This document shows positions 46,247-55,476 of a stretch of 64,000 bases of DNA, one piece after another. The DNA lies in NCBI RefSeq assembly GCF_900108855.1, contig NZ_FNXY01000007.1, forward strand, positions 124,001 to 188,000, given 5' to 3'. The first letter of the stretch is position 1, and every line of letters begins with the position of its first letter. The stretch is from Dyadobacter koreensis. Lineage in GTDB: Bacteria > Bacteroidota > Bacteroidia > Cytophagales > Spirosomataceae. The position numbers and the translations under genes were made by a program. The notes under the pieces were generated by a model. That model saw only the letters and a program-made list of their open reading frames with translations, was not told the origin of the DNA and did not search any database.

Positions 46247-47662
46247 ATGAAAAGAAGCGTATTTTTGAAAAACACCGCATTACTCAGTACAGGTCTGTTA
46301 CTTAGCAAATTCCCTGCTTCTGCCAATGCCGAATATCCAACCGTAAGAACTCCTGCCGGGCAGCGCAAATTCAGCAGTAAAGTCATCGAGGATTCCATCT
46401 CTGAATTTAAGTCTGCTGTAAAAGATAAAGAGCTTGGCTGGCTTTTTGAAAACTGCTTTCCAAATACGCTTGATACTACCGTAACGCACAAAATGAACGG
46501 ATCAAAGCCGGACACTTATGTGATTACCGGAGATATTGATGCGATGTGGCTTCGTGACAGCAGTGCCCAGGTTTGGCCGTATTTGCATTTTATTAAAAAA
46601 GACAAATCGTTGCAGGATTTAATCGCCGGCGTAATCAACCGCCAGAGCCTTTGTATCTTACGAGATCCTTATGCAAACGCTTTCTACGACAGCCCGGATA
46701 AGGTCGGCGAATGGGCTTCCGACGAAACGGACATGAAACCTGGTTTGCATGAGCGGAAATGGGAAATTGATTCGCTGTGTTATCCGATCAGGTTGGCATA
46801 TCGTTACTGGCAATTGACCGGCGACACATCACCGTTTGACGACAAGTGGAAAGAGGCTGTGATGCTTACTTTGAAAACATTTAGAGAACAGCAGAGGAAA
46901 AATGATGATGGCCCTTATCACTTTCAACGCAAAACATCTTGGGCAACGGATGGTGTCCCCATGGCAGGTTATGGGTATCCCGTTAAACCGGTCGGTTTGA
47001 TCTGTTCTGCATTCAGACCTAGTGACGATGCGACCATTTATTCCTTTCTGATCCCATCGAATTTTTTCGCCGTTGTGAGCCTTAAACAAGCTGCAAAAAT
47101 GATAGAAAAAATTGCAGGCGATAAAAAGGCTGCAACTGAACTAAACGCACTCGCCTTGGAAGTCGAAACGGCCTTGAAAAAACATGCTGTGGTAAATCAC
47201 CCGGAGTATGGGAAAGTTTATGCATACGAGGTAAATGGATATGGAAGTTATAATCTGATGGATGACGCGAATGTTCCAAGCCTTTTGGGTATGCCATACC
47301 TGGATGCAATGCCGGTTACAGATCCAGTTTATCAAAATACCCGAAAAATGCTTCTGTCTTTGAATAACCCTTTCTTTTTTAAAGGAACTGCCGGGGAAGG
47401 TATTGGTGGACCACACATCGGAAAAGACATGATCTGGCCGATCGCAATCACGGTACAGGGTCTTACCAGCATTAGCGATAAAGAAATTAAGACCTGTGTG
47501 GCAATGCTTAAAAACAGCAACGCCGGTACCGGATTCATGCACGAATCATTTCATAAGAACGACCCTAAAAAATTCACCAGATCATGGTTTGCCTGGGCAA
47601 ACACGCTGTTTGGCGAATTTTTATGGGAAACATATAAAGCTAAGCCACATCTGCTGGCATAG
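46247..47662 (+). CDS. GH125 exo-alpha-1,6-mannosidase
   Basis: A 471-residue inverting mannosidase that removes alpha-1,6-linked mannose from glycan cores. Signal-like N-terminus (about 6-27, ending A-S-A-N-A). The (alpha/alpha)6 motif Y-V-I-T-G-D-I-D-A-M-W-L-R-D-S (about 90-104) holds the conserved Asp residues, followed by S-A-Q-V-W-P-Y. G-E-G-I-G-G-P-H near 385 and the final E-S-F-H-K-N-D-P are typical. It pairs functionally with GH92. Confidence 0.94.
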   Translation: MKRSVFLKNTALLSTGLLLSKFPASANAEYPTVRTPAGQRKFSSKVIEDSISEFKSAVKDKELGWLFENCFPNTLDTTVTHKMNGSKPDTYVITGDIDAMWLRDSSAQVWPYLHFIKKDKSLQDLIAGVINRQSLCILRDPYANAFYDSPDKVGEWASDETDMKPGLHERKWEIDSLCYPIRLAYRYWQLTGDTSPFDDKWKEAVMLTLKTFREQQRKNDDGPYHFQRKTSWATDGVPMAGYGYPVKPVGLICSAFRPSDDATIYSFLIPSNFFAVVSLKQAAKMIEKIAGDKKAATELNALALEVETALKKHAVVNHPEYGKVYAYEVNGYGSYNLMDDANVPSLLGMPYLDAMPVTDPVYQNTRKMLLSLNNPFFFKGTAGEGIGGPHIGKDMIWPIAITVQGLTSISDKEIKTCVAMLKNSNAGTGFMHESFHKNDPKKFTRSWFAWANTLFGEFLWETYKAKPHLLA

Positions 47663-47745
47663 AATCTTTCGTGCATCATTAGAATTAAATAAGGAGTAAG
47701 CTTTTAAAATCAGTAAAAGTCTCAATCTCATTTAATGCTGAATTT

Positions 47746-48348
47746 ATGAAGATCATCATTGTGGGTGCCACTGGCACAATTGGAAAACCAGTTACTGAAT
47801 TTTTGGAAAAAGATCACGAGATTATTAAAGCCGGATCTAAAAGTGGAGATCTGCAACTTGATATAACTTCTCCGGATTCCATATCGAAATTTTTCGAACA
47901 AGCAGGCACTTTTGATGCACTCATCAGTGCAACGGGCGGCGGACATTTTGGACCCATAACTACCATGACCGATACTGATTTCAGAACCGGTATTGACAGT
48001 AAATTAATGGGACAGATAAATCTTGTTCTGATCGGGCAGCATTTTGTAAATCCGAACGGATCATTTACCCTGACTTCCGGTATTCTGAGCAGCGACCCGA
48101 TTCAGGCAGGTGTCAATCTCAGCACTGTAAACGGTGCGCTTGATTCTTTCGTAAAGGCGGCGGCTATTGCTTTGGAAAAAGGAGTTCGCATCAATGCAGT
48201 CAGTCCTGACGTGGTCGAGGGATCTCCGCAGTATTTTTCATTTTTCCCCGGTAATATTCCGGTGACAATGGCTCAGGTGACGCAGGCATACGTGAAAAGT
48301 GTCATGGGACGACAGACAGGACAGGTGTATAAAGTGCATGGTTCCTGA
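47746..48348 (+). CDS. Short-chain dehydrogenase/reductase
   Basis: A 200-residue NAD(P)-dependent oxidoreductase, cytoplasmic. The Rossmann loop is V-G-A-T-G-T-I-G (6-13). The Y-x-x-x-K catalytic pair is not in the normal form: A-L-D-S-F-V-K-A-A-A keeps Lys (about residue 138), but Phe stands at the Tyr position. R-I-N-A-V-S-P after it is typical. This short atypical SDR type is common in Bacteroidetes; the substrate is unknown. Confidence 0.88.
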   Translation: MKIIIVGATGTIGKPVTEFLEKDHEIIKAGSKSGDLQLDITSPDSISKFFEQAGTFDALISATGGGHFGPITTMTDTDFRTGIDSKLMGQINLVLIGQHFVNPNGSFTLTSGILSSDPIQAGVNLSTVNGALDSFVKAAAIALEKGVRINAVSPDVVEGSPQYFSFFPGNIPVTMAQVTQAYVKSVMGRQTGQVYKVHGS

Positions 48349-48379
48349 TTAGAAAATACAGTTCTGATTACATTTTGCT

Positions 48380-48419
48380 AAAAGTCCTCTGCCATATTAA
48401 ATTGACAGAGGACTTTTTT
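48380..48419. terminator. Bidirectional terminator
   Basis: A perfect 12-bp stem (48380-48391 with 48406-48417) ends in a T run. It lies between the converging dehydrogenase and MBL-fold genes. Confidence 0.9.
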
Positions 48420-48422
48420 CAT

Positions 48423-49178
48423 CTACTTCTTAGAATACCAGTTACGCAATCTTACATCAATCGACTTGTTTCCGTCGTTAACCGTTTTCTTAAAAGCTTC
48501 CGTATCACTTAATCCATTTGCTCCTCGGTAATGATATGGATATACAATTTTTGGTTTAAAATCGAGCACCGCAGATGCAGCTTCCGGAACATCCATCGTG
48601 TAAGGTAGATTCATACAGACAAAAGCCACATCGATATTTTTCAATCCTCTCATTTCAGGAATTCCATCGGTGTCTCCACTAATATAAACGGTTTTCCCTC
48701 CCATCTTCAAAACATATCCATTGCCTCTTCCTTTTGTGTGTTTAGCATCGGCAGATTCAGGAAGATTATACATAGGAATGGCTGTAATCGAAATATCCAG
48801 CTTGCTGATAGTTTGTCCGTTCCCCACGACAACCGTTTTTGCTTTCAGTTTTTCAGACATTTTATCTGCTACCGCTTGTGGTGCCACAACAATCGAATGT
48901 GATAAATCCAGCGCGTCCAGAGTTGCAGGATCGAAGTGATCACCATGAATATCGGTTATAAGAATCAGGTCAGGAGCAGCTATTCCGTCAAATGTTTTTG
49001 CGCCTTCATATGGATCTGCACAAATCGTTTTTCCATTCCACGTCAAAGCCAGTGTTGCATGGTTGAGAGGCTGAATTTTAAGTGGTCCTTTCGAGGTTTT
49101 AACTTCATCGGCTGCCGGAATCTGGGCAAATGAAACGCTGCATATCAGCATTAACAAAAAAGTGATTTTCAATTTCAT
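48423..49178 (-). CDS. MBL-fold metallo-hydrolase, exported
   Basis: A 251-residue metallo-beta-lactamase-fold hydrolase of the UPF0173-like group. The frame is open to 49205, but the ATG at 49178 gives a signal peptide (1-19, V-S-F-A-Q), so it acts in the periplasm. The metal motif reads D-I-H-G-D-H (76-81): Asp replaces the first His of H-x-H-x-D-H. Later ligands appear in S-G-D-T-D-G (about 167-172) and Y-P-Y-H-Y-R. The substrate is unknown. Confidence 0.88.
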   Translation of the reverse strand: MKLKITFLLMLICSVSFAQIPAADEVKTSKGPLKIQPLNHATLALTWNGKTICADPYEGAKTFDGIAAPDLILITDIHGDHFDPATLDALDLSHSIVVAPQAVADKMSEKLKAKTVVVGNGQTISKLDISITAIPMYNLPESADAKHTKGRGNGYVLKMGGKTVYISGDTDGIPEMRGLKNIDVAFVCMNLPYTMDVPEAASAVLDFKPKIVYPYHYRGANGLSDTEAFKKTVNDGNKSIDVRLRNWYSKK

Positions 49179-49367
49179 ATTTTGATGGATTTTCGTTTTT
49201 CTCAAAGATAGAATACCGGTGGCTTTCTTTCATCTGCGGTGCTGCCTTTATTTTCTCTTTAAAGTACCCAGGAGGGATTTCAAAATTCCTGGCCTAGTTT
49301 TTTACCAAATAATATAGGTTTCCAGGAAACTTCGTGAGCATCTGGTTTTACTCAAAATATGTGATTT

Positions 49368-50279
49368 ATGCCATCCAAATATTTATCAGGGATATTTATT
49401 TTCTTAACCATAGCAATGAATGCATCGGCTGTAAAGTCTGTGGCGCAGGAAAAATACACATCTGATACAAAGAAAATAGTTTTCATCGCAGGTCCGGACA
49501 GTCATGGAAAAGGGGAACATGAATATAATGGCGGCGTAACTTTTCTTGCTCGGAAATTAAAAGAAGCATTACCAGAAACTGATACCGTCGTTTTTCATAA
49601 TGGCTGGCCAAAGGATCCCGCTGTTTTGCAAAAGGCAAGTACAATTATTCTTTTTTGCGACGGTGCCGAAGGACATATCATCATTCCGCATCTGGCTGAG
49701 GTTGAATCACTGATGAACAATGGGACCGGATTCATTACGCTTCACTTTACGATGGAAGTCCCGAAAGGCAAAGATGCTGACAGATTTCGTGATCTGGCAG
49801 GCGGTTATTTTGAAACGAACTGGTCCGTAAATCCTTTCTGGACACCTCAAATAAAAGAGTTACCGAAACATCCTGTCACCAATGGCGTAAAACCGTTTGC
49901 CATTCGAGATGAATGGTACTACCATATGCGCTTTGTGAAAGATGACAAAAACATTACGCCCATTTTGAAAGTACTTCCCCCCGACTCTACTCTGAGCCGG
50001 CCAGAAGGAAGCCACACCAACAATGTTTATGTACGAGCGTCCGTTTTGCAAAATAAGGAACCTCAAACTATTGCGTGGGCCTACGAGCGCCCAAATGGCG
50101 GAAGAGCATTTGGTTTTACAGGTGGGCATGTGCATGCCAATTGGCAAAATGATAGTTTCAGAATGCTGGTCTTAAACGCAATCGTGTGGACGGCGAAAGG
50201 AAAAGTTCCTTCAAAAGGTGTCAGGACGACTACACCAGATTTGAAGGAACTTGAACTATTGACCAAACCGGCAAAGTGA
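49368..50279 (+). CDS. ThuA-like (type 1 glutamine amidotransferase-like) protein
   Basis: A 303-residue exported protein of the ThuA family, found near sugar-use genes in Bacteroidetes and Planctomycetes. Signal peptide 1-26. Family motifs: F-I-A-G-P-D-S-H-G-K-G-E-H-E-Y (about 37-51), F-I-T-L-H-F-T-M-E-V, W-T-P-Q-I-K-E-L-P-K-H-P-V and F-G-F-T-G-G-H-V-H-A-N-W near the end. The function in the family is poorly defined; a role in sugar metabolism is suggested by context. Confidence 0.9.
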   Translation: MPSKYLSGIFIFLTIAMNASAVKSVAQEKYTSDTKKIVFIAGPDSHGKGEHEYNGGVTFLARKLKEALPETDTVVFHNGWPKDPAVLQKASTIILFCDGAEGHIIIPHLAEVESLMNNGTGFITLHFTMEVPKGKDADRFRDLAGGYFETNWSVNPFWTPQIKELPKHPVTNGVKPFAIRDEWYYHMRFVKDDKNITPILKVLPPDSTLSRPEGSHTNNVYVRASVLQNKEPQTIAWAYERPNGGRAFGFTGGHVHANWQNDSFRMLVLNAIVWTAKGKVPSKGVRTTTPDLKELELLTKPAK

Positions 50280-50310
50280 TTACACATGCGGCCAGTTTTA
50301 AGATGAAAAT

Positions 50311-50811
50311 TTAAAACTGTCTATCATCCGCCGACGGTCCGTAAATGGATGGAACAGGAATATCATTCAAGCGCATATAGACCGTCAGTTGTCCGCGGTG
50401 ATGCACCCAGTGGTTGATGGTTTCAGCGATATTGTCTCTGGTTTTTATTTCGTAAACAACTTCTCCGTTATTTTTCAGATAAAAAGTTCTTTCCAGCTGT
50501 TCTTCCGTAACGGTTTCGAGTGATTTTACTGCAGCCTGAAAATTTTCTTCAAAGTGAGCAACCAGATCTTGCGCCGTCGTTAACTCAAAATGATCATAGG
50601 TTGCAAAGTCAATTTCCCCTTTGTCAATCATCACCGTAAGCCACTTGGGTATTTCGGCCACAAGCAAAGACAAATATCCCATATTGGTTGACCTTGGGTG
50701 CGGCTTATATTCATACAAGGATTCTGAAATTCTCTCCAGACATTTTTTTGAGGCTGTGTATTCTGCCTGTAATTCCTTTACATAAGCAGAAATAAGTTCG
50801 TTTTTTTCCAT
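50311..50811 (-). CDS. DinB-family four-helix protein
   Basis: A 166-residue DinB/YfiT-like metal-binding helical bundle. The frame is open to 50832, but the ATG at 50811 is the likelier start. The metal ligands are visible as the C-terminal pair in I-N-H-W-V-H-H-R-G-Q-L (about 136-146), plus a further His in the Y-D-H-F-E-L stretch near residue 72. Members include thiol-dependent transferases, so a role in detoxification is possible. It is a single-gene unit. Confidence 0.88.
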   Translation of the reverse strand: MEKNELISAYVKELQAEYTASKKCLERISESLYEYKPHPRSTNMGYLSLLVAEIPKWLTVMIDKGEIDFATYDHFELTTAQDLVAHFEENFQAAVKSLETVTEEQLERTFYLKNNGEVVYEIKTRDNIAETINHWVHHRGQLTVYMRLNDIPVPSIYGPSADDRQF

Positions 50812-50988
50812 AGCATATAGTTTTTGGTACATGTTTTAAAAAAACAATACCATTCATCTCATTGACAGCAAGATGACAAATACGCGATCTCAATAAAACT
50901 GCATTAAATAGTTTGCGCAGACCGTTTTTCTGGAAGCTAAGATGTTTTACCAAACCACAATCTGGCAGATTTTGTATATTTTTTGTCA

Positions 50989-51019
50989 TTGCAGACAAGT
51001 CCAAAATGGGGTATTTTTG
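50989..51019 (+). promoter_or_regulatory. Promoter of GAPDH gene
   Basis: ATTG (TTG at 50989-50991) and TATTTTTG (51012-51019) are 20 bases apart, a good Bacteroidetes promoter match, 61 bases before the start codon. Confidence 0.6.
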
Positions 51020-51080
51020 TACTAAATCAAAGTGGTTCAGTAGAGCAAAACTTTACGATTAAAACTAAAAAACACAGATC

Positions 51081-52061
51081 ATGAAAATTGCAATAAACGG
51101 TTTTGGAAGAATTGGACGCATGACGTTGCGAGCTTTACAGAACAAGGAAAATGTCGAAGTTGTGGCGATCAACGATTTAACGGATATAAAAACACTTACT
51201 CATTTGTTAAAATACGATTCTTCGCATGGTCATTTTCCTGGCCAGGTTTCCGAGGATGGGACAAACATTATCGTAAATGGTAGAAGTATTACACTCCTGA
51301 GCGAAAAGGATCCGGCAAAATTACCCTGGGGAAATTTAGACATCGACGTCGTTATCGAGTCCACAGGGAGATTCACCGAAAAGGAAAAGGCTCAGGCGCA
51401 TATTAATGCAGGCGCAAAAAAAGTACTGATCACGGCGCCTGCAACAGGTGGTGTACAAACAATCGTCAGCGGTGTCAATAACGAGGTTATTAATTCCGAA
51501 GACGCTATTTTTTCAACGGCGTCCTGTACGACAAATGCAATCGCGCCTGTACTGCATATTCTGGACAAGGAATATGGTATTGAATCCGGTTACATGAGCA
51601 CCGTTCACGCATTCACAGCGGATCAGGTTTTACAAGACGCGCCGCACCGTGACTTACGCCGAGCACGTGCTGCAAGCCAGTCCATCATACCTACTACCAC
51701 CGGCGCAGCAAAAGCGATTGGCGACGTTTTGCCAAATCTCAAGGGAAAACTTGATGGTTTCTCCTACCGTGTACCAGTCGTTGACGGGTCGATTGTAGAT
51801 TTATCTTTAAATTTGAGCAAAGAAGTATCTGTCCAGGAAATCAACGATTTGTTCAAATCTTACGCAGAAAATCAATTAAAGGGCGTACTTGAATATACCG
51901 AAGAACAGTTCGTTTCTGTCGACATTCTTGGGAATACCCACTCTTCCATCGTGGACGGAACATTAACAAGAAGCATTGGTAAAATCGTAAAAGTGGTTGC
52001 CTGGTATGATAATGAAGTTGGTATTTCAAACCGTATCGCCGAGCTGGTTTCAGAAATTTAA
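51081..52061 (+). CDS. gap: Glyceraldehyde-3-phosphate dehydrogenase, type I
   Basis: Converts glyceraldehyde-3-phosphate to 1,3-bisphosphoglycerate in glycolysis. 326 residues, near normal length. NAD-binding start I-N-G-F-G-R-I-G-R (4-12). Catalytic S-C-T-T-N with Cys149 and the base His in T-V-H-A-F-T (about 174). R-A-A-S-Q-S-I-I-P and W-Y-D-N-E-V-G are the sugar-phosphate and C-terminal signatures. The regulator gene follows after 21 bases. Confidence 0.97.
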   Translation: MKIAINGFGRIGRMTLRALQNKENVEVVAINDLTDIKTLTHLLKYDSSHGHFPGQVSEDGTNIIVNGRSITLLSEKDPAKLPWGNLDIDVVIESTGRFTEKEKAQAHINAGAKKVLITAPATGGVQTIVSGVNNEVINSEDAIFSTASCTTNAIAPVLHILDKEYGIESGYMSTVHAFTADQVLQDAPHRDLRRARAASQSIIPTTTGAAKAIGDVLPNLKGKLDGFSYRVPVVDGSIVDLSLNLSKEVSVQEINDLFKSYAENQLKGVLEYTEEQFVSVDILGNTHSSIVDGTLTRSIGKIVKVVAWYDNEVGISNRIAELVSEI

Positions 52062-52082
52062 ACAGCTGCCGTAAATTAACAA

Positions 52083-53096
52083 ATGGATTCATTGCCACAC
52101 ACAAAACTGGTTGTAATCGTCGCGTTCCCGAACCTGCCTTTGTTAGAGGTCGCAGGTCCCGGGGATGTGTTTTTTCACGCCTCAAAAGCGATATTCGAAA
52201 AGACGGGAGTTGAAGATACGTATCATGTAATTGTCATAGCAGCTGATGGTACGGATCAAATCCTGACACGGTCAGGTATTACAATTGCTACCCCTGTGAA
52301 AATCGATGACATTAATCAGCCTATCGATACAATGCTGATTGCCGGTTATAACTTCGAGAATTCAATGATCGAATCTTCTGATTTTTACAATTGGCTGGCA
52401 GATATTTCTGCAAAGGTGAGACGCATCGGATCGATCTGCGTCGGCACTTTTGCACTCGCAAAAGCAGGGCTGCTCTCTGGAAAAAATGTAACTACGCATT
52501 GGGACAAAGCGGCAAGACTCCACCGAGACTTTCCTGATGTACATGTCGATTCATCACAATTTTTTATAAAAGACGGCAACATATATACTTCCGGCGGAGT
52601 TTCGTCAGCAACAGATTTGTCGCTGGCACTGGTTGAAGAGGATTATGGACGCGAAATCGCCGTTACCGTGGCGCGTCATCTTGTATTGTATCTGAAAAGA
52701 CCCGGATATCAGTATCAATTTGGAGATTTGCTTCCGGTAAATGAATATGAACAAGGCGTACTTAGTAAAATTCAGGAATGGATGGTCACAAATCTGCATA
52801 GAGATTTGAGTGTCGAACAGCTTGCGGCACACAGTAATATGAGCCCCAGAAATTTTGCCCGTGTTTTTCTTAAAGAAACTGGACTCACTCCTGCTAAGTT
52901 TGTTGAGAAACTGCGTGTCGAAATGGCCAGAAAATTACTTGTTGAAAGCGATCTTTCTATCGAGCAGATTGCAGAAAAAACAGGCTTGGTCAGTATGGTT
53001 TCCATGCGGCGGATATTTTTAAGAAATCTCATGGTGACACCCAGTCATTACCGCAGAGCGTTTAAAACGACGCTGAATGAAGTCGAGCTAACATAG
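52083..53096 (+). CDS. DJ-1/PfpI-AraC (GATase1-like) transcriptional regulator
   Basis: A 337-residue regulator. The N-terminal DJ-1/PfpI-like domain (about 8-195) has R-I-G-S-I-C-V-G-T-F-A-L-A with Cys at the nucleophile-elbow position and T-T-H-W-D-K-A. The AraC-type double helix-turn-helix follows (about 225-325; L-A-A-H-S-N-M-S-P-R-N-F-A-R and I-A-E-K-T-G-L). Relatives such as FtrA or GlxA regulators respond to small metabolites; the ligand here is unknown. It may be co-transcribed with the GAPDH gene. Confidence 0.93.
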   Translation: MDSLPHTKLVVIVAFPNLPLLEVAGPGDVFFHASKAIFEKTGVEDTYHVIVIAADGTDQILTRSGITIATPVKIDDINQPIDTMLIAGYNFENSMIESSDFYNWLADISAKVRRIGSICVGTFALAKAGLLSGKNVTTHWDKAARLHRDFPDVHVDSSQFFIKDGNIYTSGGVSSATDLSLALVEEDYGREIAVTVARHLVLYLKRPGYQYQFGDLLPVNEYEQGVLSKIQEWMVTNLHRDLSVEQLAAHSNMSPRNFARVFLKETGLTPAKFVEKLRVEMARKLLVESDLSIEQIAEKTGLVSMVSMRRIFLRNLMVTPSHYRRAFKTTLNEVELT

Positions 53097-53157
53097 CCAC
53101 AATACTCCAGTTTATGCAAGTATAAACCAGGCAACTGCCCGATATTCATAATTTTAT

Positions 53158-53165
53158 TATATTTG
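53158..53165 (+). promoter_or_regulatory. Putative -7 box before ABC-F gene
   Basis: TATATTTG matches TAnnTTTG, 111 bases before the ABC-F start. No good -33 box is seen. Confidence 0.35.
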
Positions 53166-53276
53166 CAGCTGTAACAAAACACTGCACAGGTTCATGTGAG
53201 ATCTCATTTCTTTCAGAAAAAACAATAAACAGGACTTTTTAAGCTCCTGTAATTATTCATTTTAGAAAGAAATAAG

Positions 53277-54866
53277 ATGCTTATTTTACAGAATATAACC
53301 TACATCCATCAGGATAAGGATTTATTGTTTGGAAACATAAATCTTACTGTAAACAGACAAGACAAAATTGCGTTGATCGGCAACAACGGTTCAGGGAAAT
53401 CGACGCTGCTGAAAATACTGGCAGGATTACTGAAACCCGCCGAGGGCACAGTTAAATCAGAAGATTCCATTTATTATGTTCCTCAGATTTTCGGACAATT
53501 CAATGATCATACAATTGCGCAGGCGTTAAATATTGACAAAAAAATAAAGGCGTTGCGGGAAATTCTGGATGGCCGAATGACTGAGGCGAATCTCGCTGAA
53601 CTTGATGATGACTGGACTATTTCCGAGCGCAGCGATGAAGCTCTTTCGCATTGGAAACTGGAACACCTGGACTTATCACAGCGAATGGAAAGCCTCAGCG
53701 GAGGACAAAAAACCAAAGTTTTTCTTGCCGGCATCTTAATTCATAAGCCTGAGATCGTGCTTCTGGATGAACCGAGCAATCACCTTGATAATCAAAGCAG
53801 AACGATTCTTTACGATTACATCCGATCCACTAACAACACCCTGATAGTTGTAAGTCACGACAGAAAATTATTAAATATATTGGACACCGTTTATGAACTG
53901 AGCAAAAAAGGCATATCGGTTTATGGCGGGAATTATGATTTCTACGCAGCGCAAAAAAATATTGAGATTAGCGCGTTGAATGAGACTTTAAGAAACAAAG
54001 AAAAAGAACTTCGAAAAGCCAAGGAAATCGAGCGGGAATCCTTGGAGCGGCAGCACAAGCTTGATGCGCGTGGTAAGAAAAAGCAAGAAAAAGCTGGCTT
54101 GCCGACAATTGTGATGAATACCTTAAAAAATAATGCAGAACGCAGTACGTCACGCATGAAGGATATTCATGCCGTAAAGGTTGATGCGATTGCACACGAT
54201 TTGAGCCAGCTGCGTGGCGCATTGCCCGATGTCGACAAGATGAAAATGGGTTTTGATAATTCCTCGATTCACAAAGGAAAAATACTTGTGACAGCCGAAA
54301 ATATCAATGCCGGATATAACGGCGGGCTACTATGGAAAACGCCCTTAGATTTTCAGCTGATCAGCGGAAGCCGGATTTCAATTCAGGGTGTTAATGGTTC
54401 AGGAAAAACGACGCTGATTAAAATAATACTCGGCCAAATGATACCCCGGGCCGGTGTCCTGCACAGGACAGAGAATAGCGCAGTTTACATCGATCAGGAT
54501 TATTCTCTGATTGATAACAGTCTCAACGTGTATGAACAGGCGCAGCAGTTTAACTCCGGAATCTTACATGAACACGATATAAAAATCCGTCTTAACCGGT
54601 TTCTATTTGGTAAAAATGATTGGAACAAACAATGTGTAAATCTCAGCGGAGGAGAAAAAATGCGGCTGATGTTATGCTGTCTGACCATCAGCAATCAGGC
54701 GCCGGATATCATCATACTCGATGAGCCAACAAATAATTTAGATATTCAGAATATTGAAATCCTGACCGCTGCGATCAATGAGTATCAGGGGACATTGCTG
54801 GTCGTTTCTCATGACAGCTACTTTTTGGAGCAGATCAATATTGAGAAAGTTATTACATTAAATTAA
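53277..54866 (+). CDS. ABC-F family ATPase
   Basis: A 529-residue cytoplasmic twin-ATPase of the ribosome-associated or antibiotic-resistance ABC-F group, without membrane parts. First cassette: Walker A G-N-N-G-S-G-K-S-T (about 36-44), signature L-S-G-G-Q-K-T-K (about 140-147), Walker B V-L-L-D-E-P-S-N-H-L-D. The charged linker (about 225-290) is the ribosome-contacting segment. Second cassette: G-V-N-G-S-G-K-T-T, L-S-G-G-E-K-M-R and I-L-D-E-P-T-N-N-L-D. Whether it is a housekeeping or a resistance member cannot be told. Confidence 0.93.
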   Translation: MLILQNITYIHQDKDLLFGNINLTVNRQDKIALIGNNGSGKSTLLKILAGLLKPAEGTVKSEDSIYYVPQIFGQFNDHTIAQALNIDKKIKALREILDGRMTEANLAELDDDWTISERSDEALSHWKLEHLDLSQRMESLSGGQKTKVFLAGILIHKPEIVLLDEPSNHLDNQSRTILYDYIRSTNNTLIVVSHDRKLLNILDTVYELSKKGISVYGGNYDFYAAQKNIEISALNETLRNKEKELRKAKEIERESLERQHKLDARGKKKQEKAGLPTIVMNTLKNNAERSTSRMKDIHAVKVDAIAHDLSQLRGALPDVDKMKMGFDNSSIHKGKILVTAENINAGYNGGLLWKTPLDFQLISGSRISIQGVNGSGKTTLIKIILGQMIPRAGVLHRTENSAVYIDQDYSLIDNSLNVYEQAQQFNSGILHEHDIKIRLNRFLFGKNDWNKQCVNLSGGEKMRLMLCCLTISNQAPDIIILDEPTNNLDIQNIEILTAAINEYQGTLLVVSHDSYFLEQINIEKVITLN

Positions 54867-54879
54867 GCAACGGAAATAT

Positions 54880-54920
54880 GACCATATTCAGCCAAGGATT
54901 TTCTTGACCTGAATATGGTC
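54880..54920. terminator. Hairpin between ABC-F and DoxX genes
   Basis: A perfect 12-bp stem (54880-54891 with 54909-54920) between two converging genes. The T run is missing on the plus side, so termination is likely but weaker. Confidence 0.6.
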
Positions 54921-54943
54921 GTAATGATTATTAATTTTGAAGC

Positions 54944-55378
54944 TTAGGTCGCCAGATCATCCAGACTCCATTTAAATTTTTCAACACAGGAAAGCAATAT
55001 TCCACCTCCGGTAAAAACAAATACAGGATATCCGAAAGGCGCATAAATACCCAGGAAAATTGCCATCAAAATTCCAAAAATCAGCGTAAGTAAAGCACTC
55101 CCAAGGGCCATTAACCGGGTTTTGAAACCAAGTATCAAACAGAAACCAAACACCACTTCGAGAATCGAAACGATAGCTCCCAAAAAGTTCGCAACCGCAG
55201 GGCTTACAACCGGAAGTATAAGATTGGTATAATTGGCAAAATTTTCCCAGTTCCCCCAATTGACATTTTTTTCTCCCGGAGCGCCCAGTATTCCCAGACG
55301 ATCACAAACGGGAAGTAAAAATCCGATTCCCAGTGCCAGTCTTAAAACCAACTGAGGGTATGTATCTGCATTTTTCAT
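54944..55378 (-). CDS. DoxX-family membrane protein
   Basis: A 144-residue inner-membrane protein with four helices (about 12-28, 55-80, 85-105, 110-132). Family pattern L-R-L-A-L-G-I-G-F-L, F-L-G-A-I-V-S-I-L-E-V-V-F-G and G-F-K-T-R-L-M-A are visible. DoxX proteins act with quinones and oxidative-stress systems. It is the last gene of a minus-strand run with GNAT, azoreductase and AhpD-like genes. Confidence 0.88.
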   Translation of the reverse strand: MKNADTYPQLVLRLALGIGFLLPVCDRLGILGAPGEKNVNWGNWENFANYTNLILPVVSPAVANFLGAIVSILEVVFGFCLILGFKTRLMALGSALLTLIFGILMAIFLGIYAPFGYPVFVFTGGGILLSCVEKFKWSLDDLAT

Positions 55379-55476
55379 TCAATGAAGATTTAATGTTCAC
55401 ATCATGGTTACCAATAAATTATTCAGCTGGCCTTTAAAGCTAAGTCTGGCAGATCACCTGCATTCAGAGACTAAAA

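Noticed and set aside
47141..47542. 133-codon minus-strand frame opposite GH125
   Set aside because: GH125 motifs run through this region on the plus strand, so it is a shadow frame.
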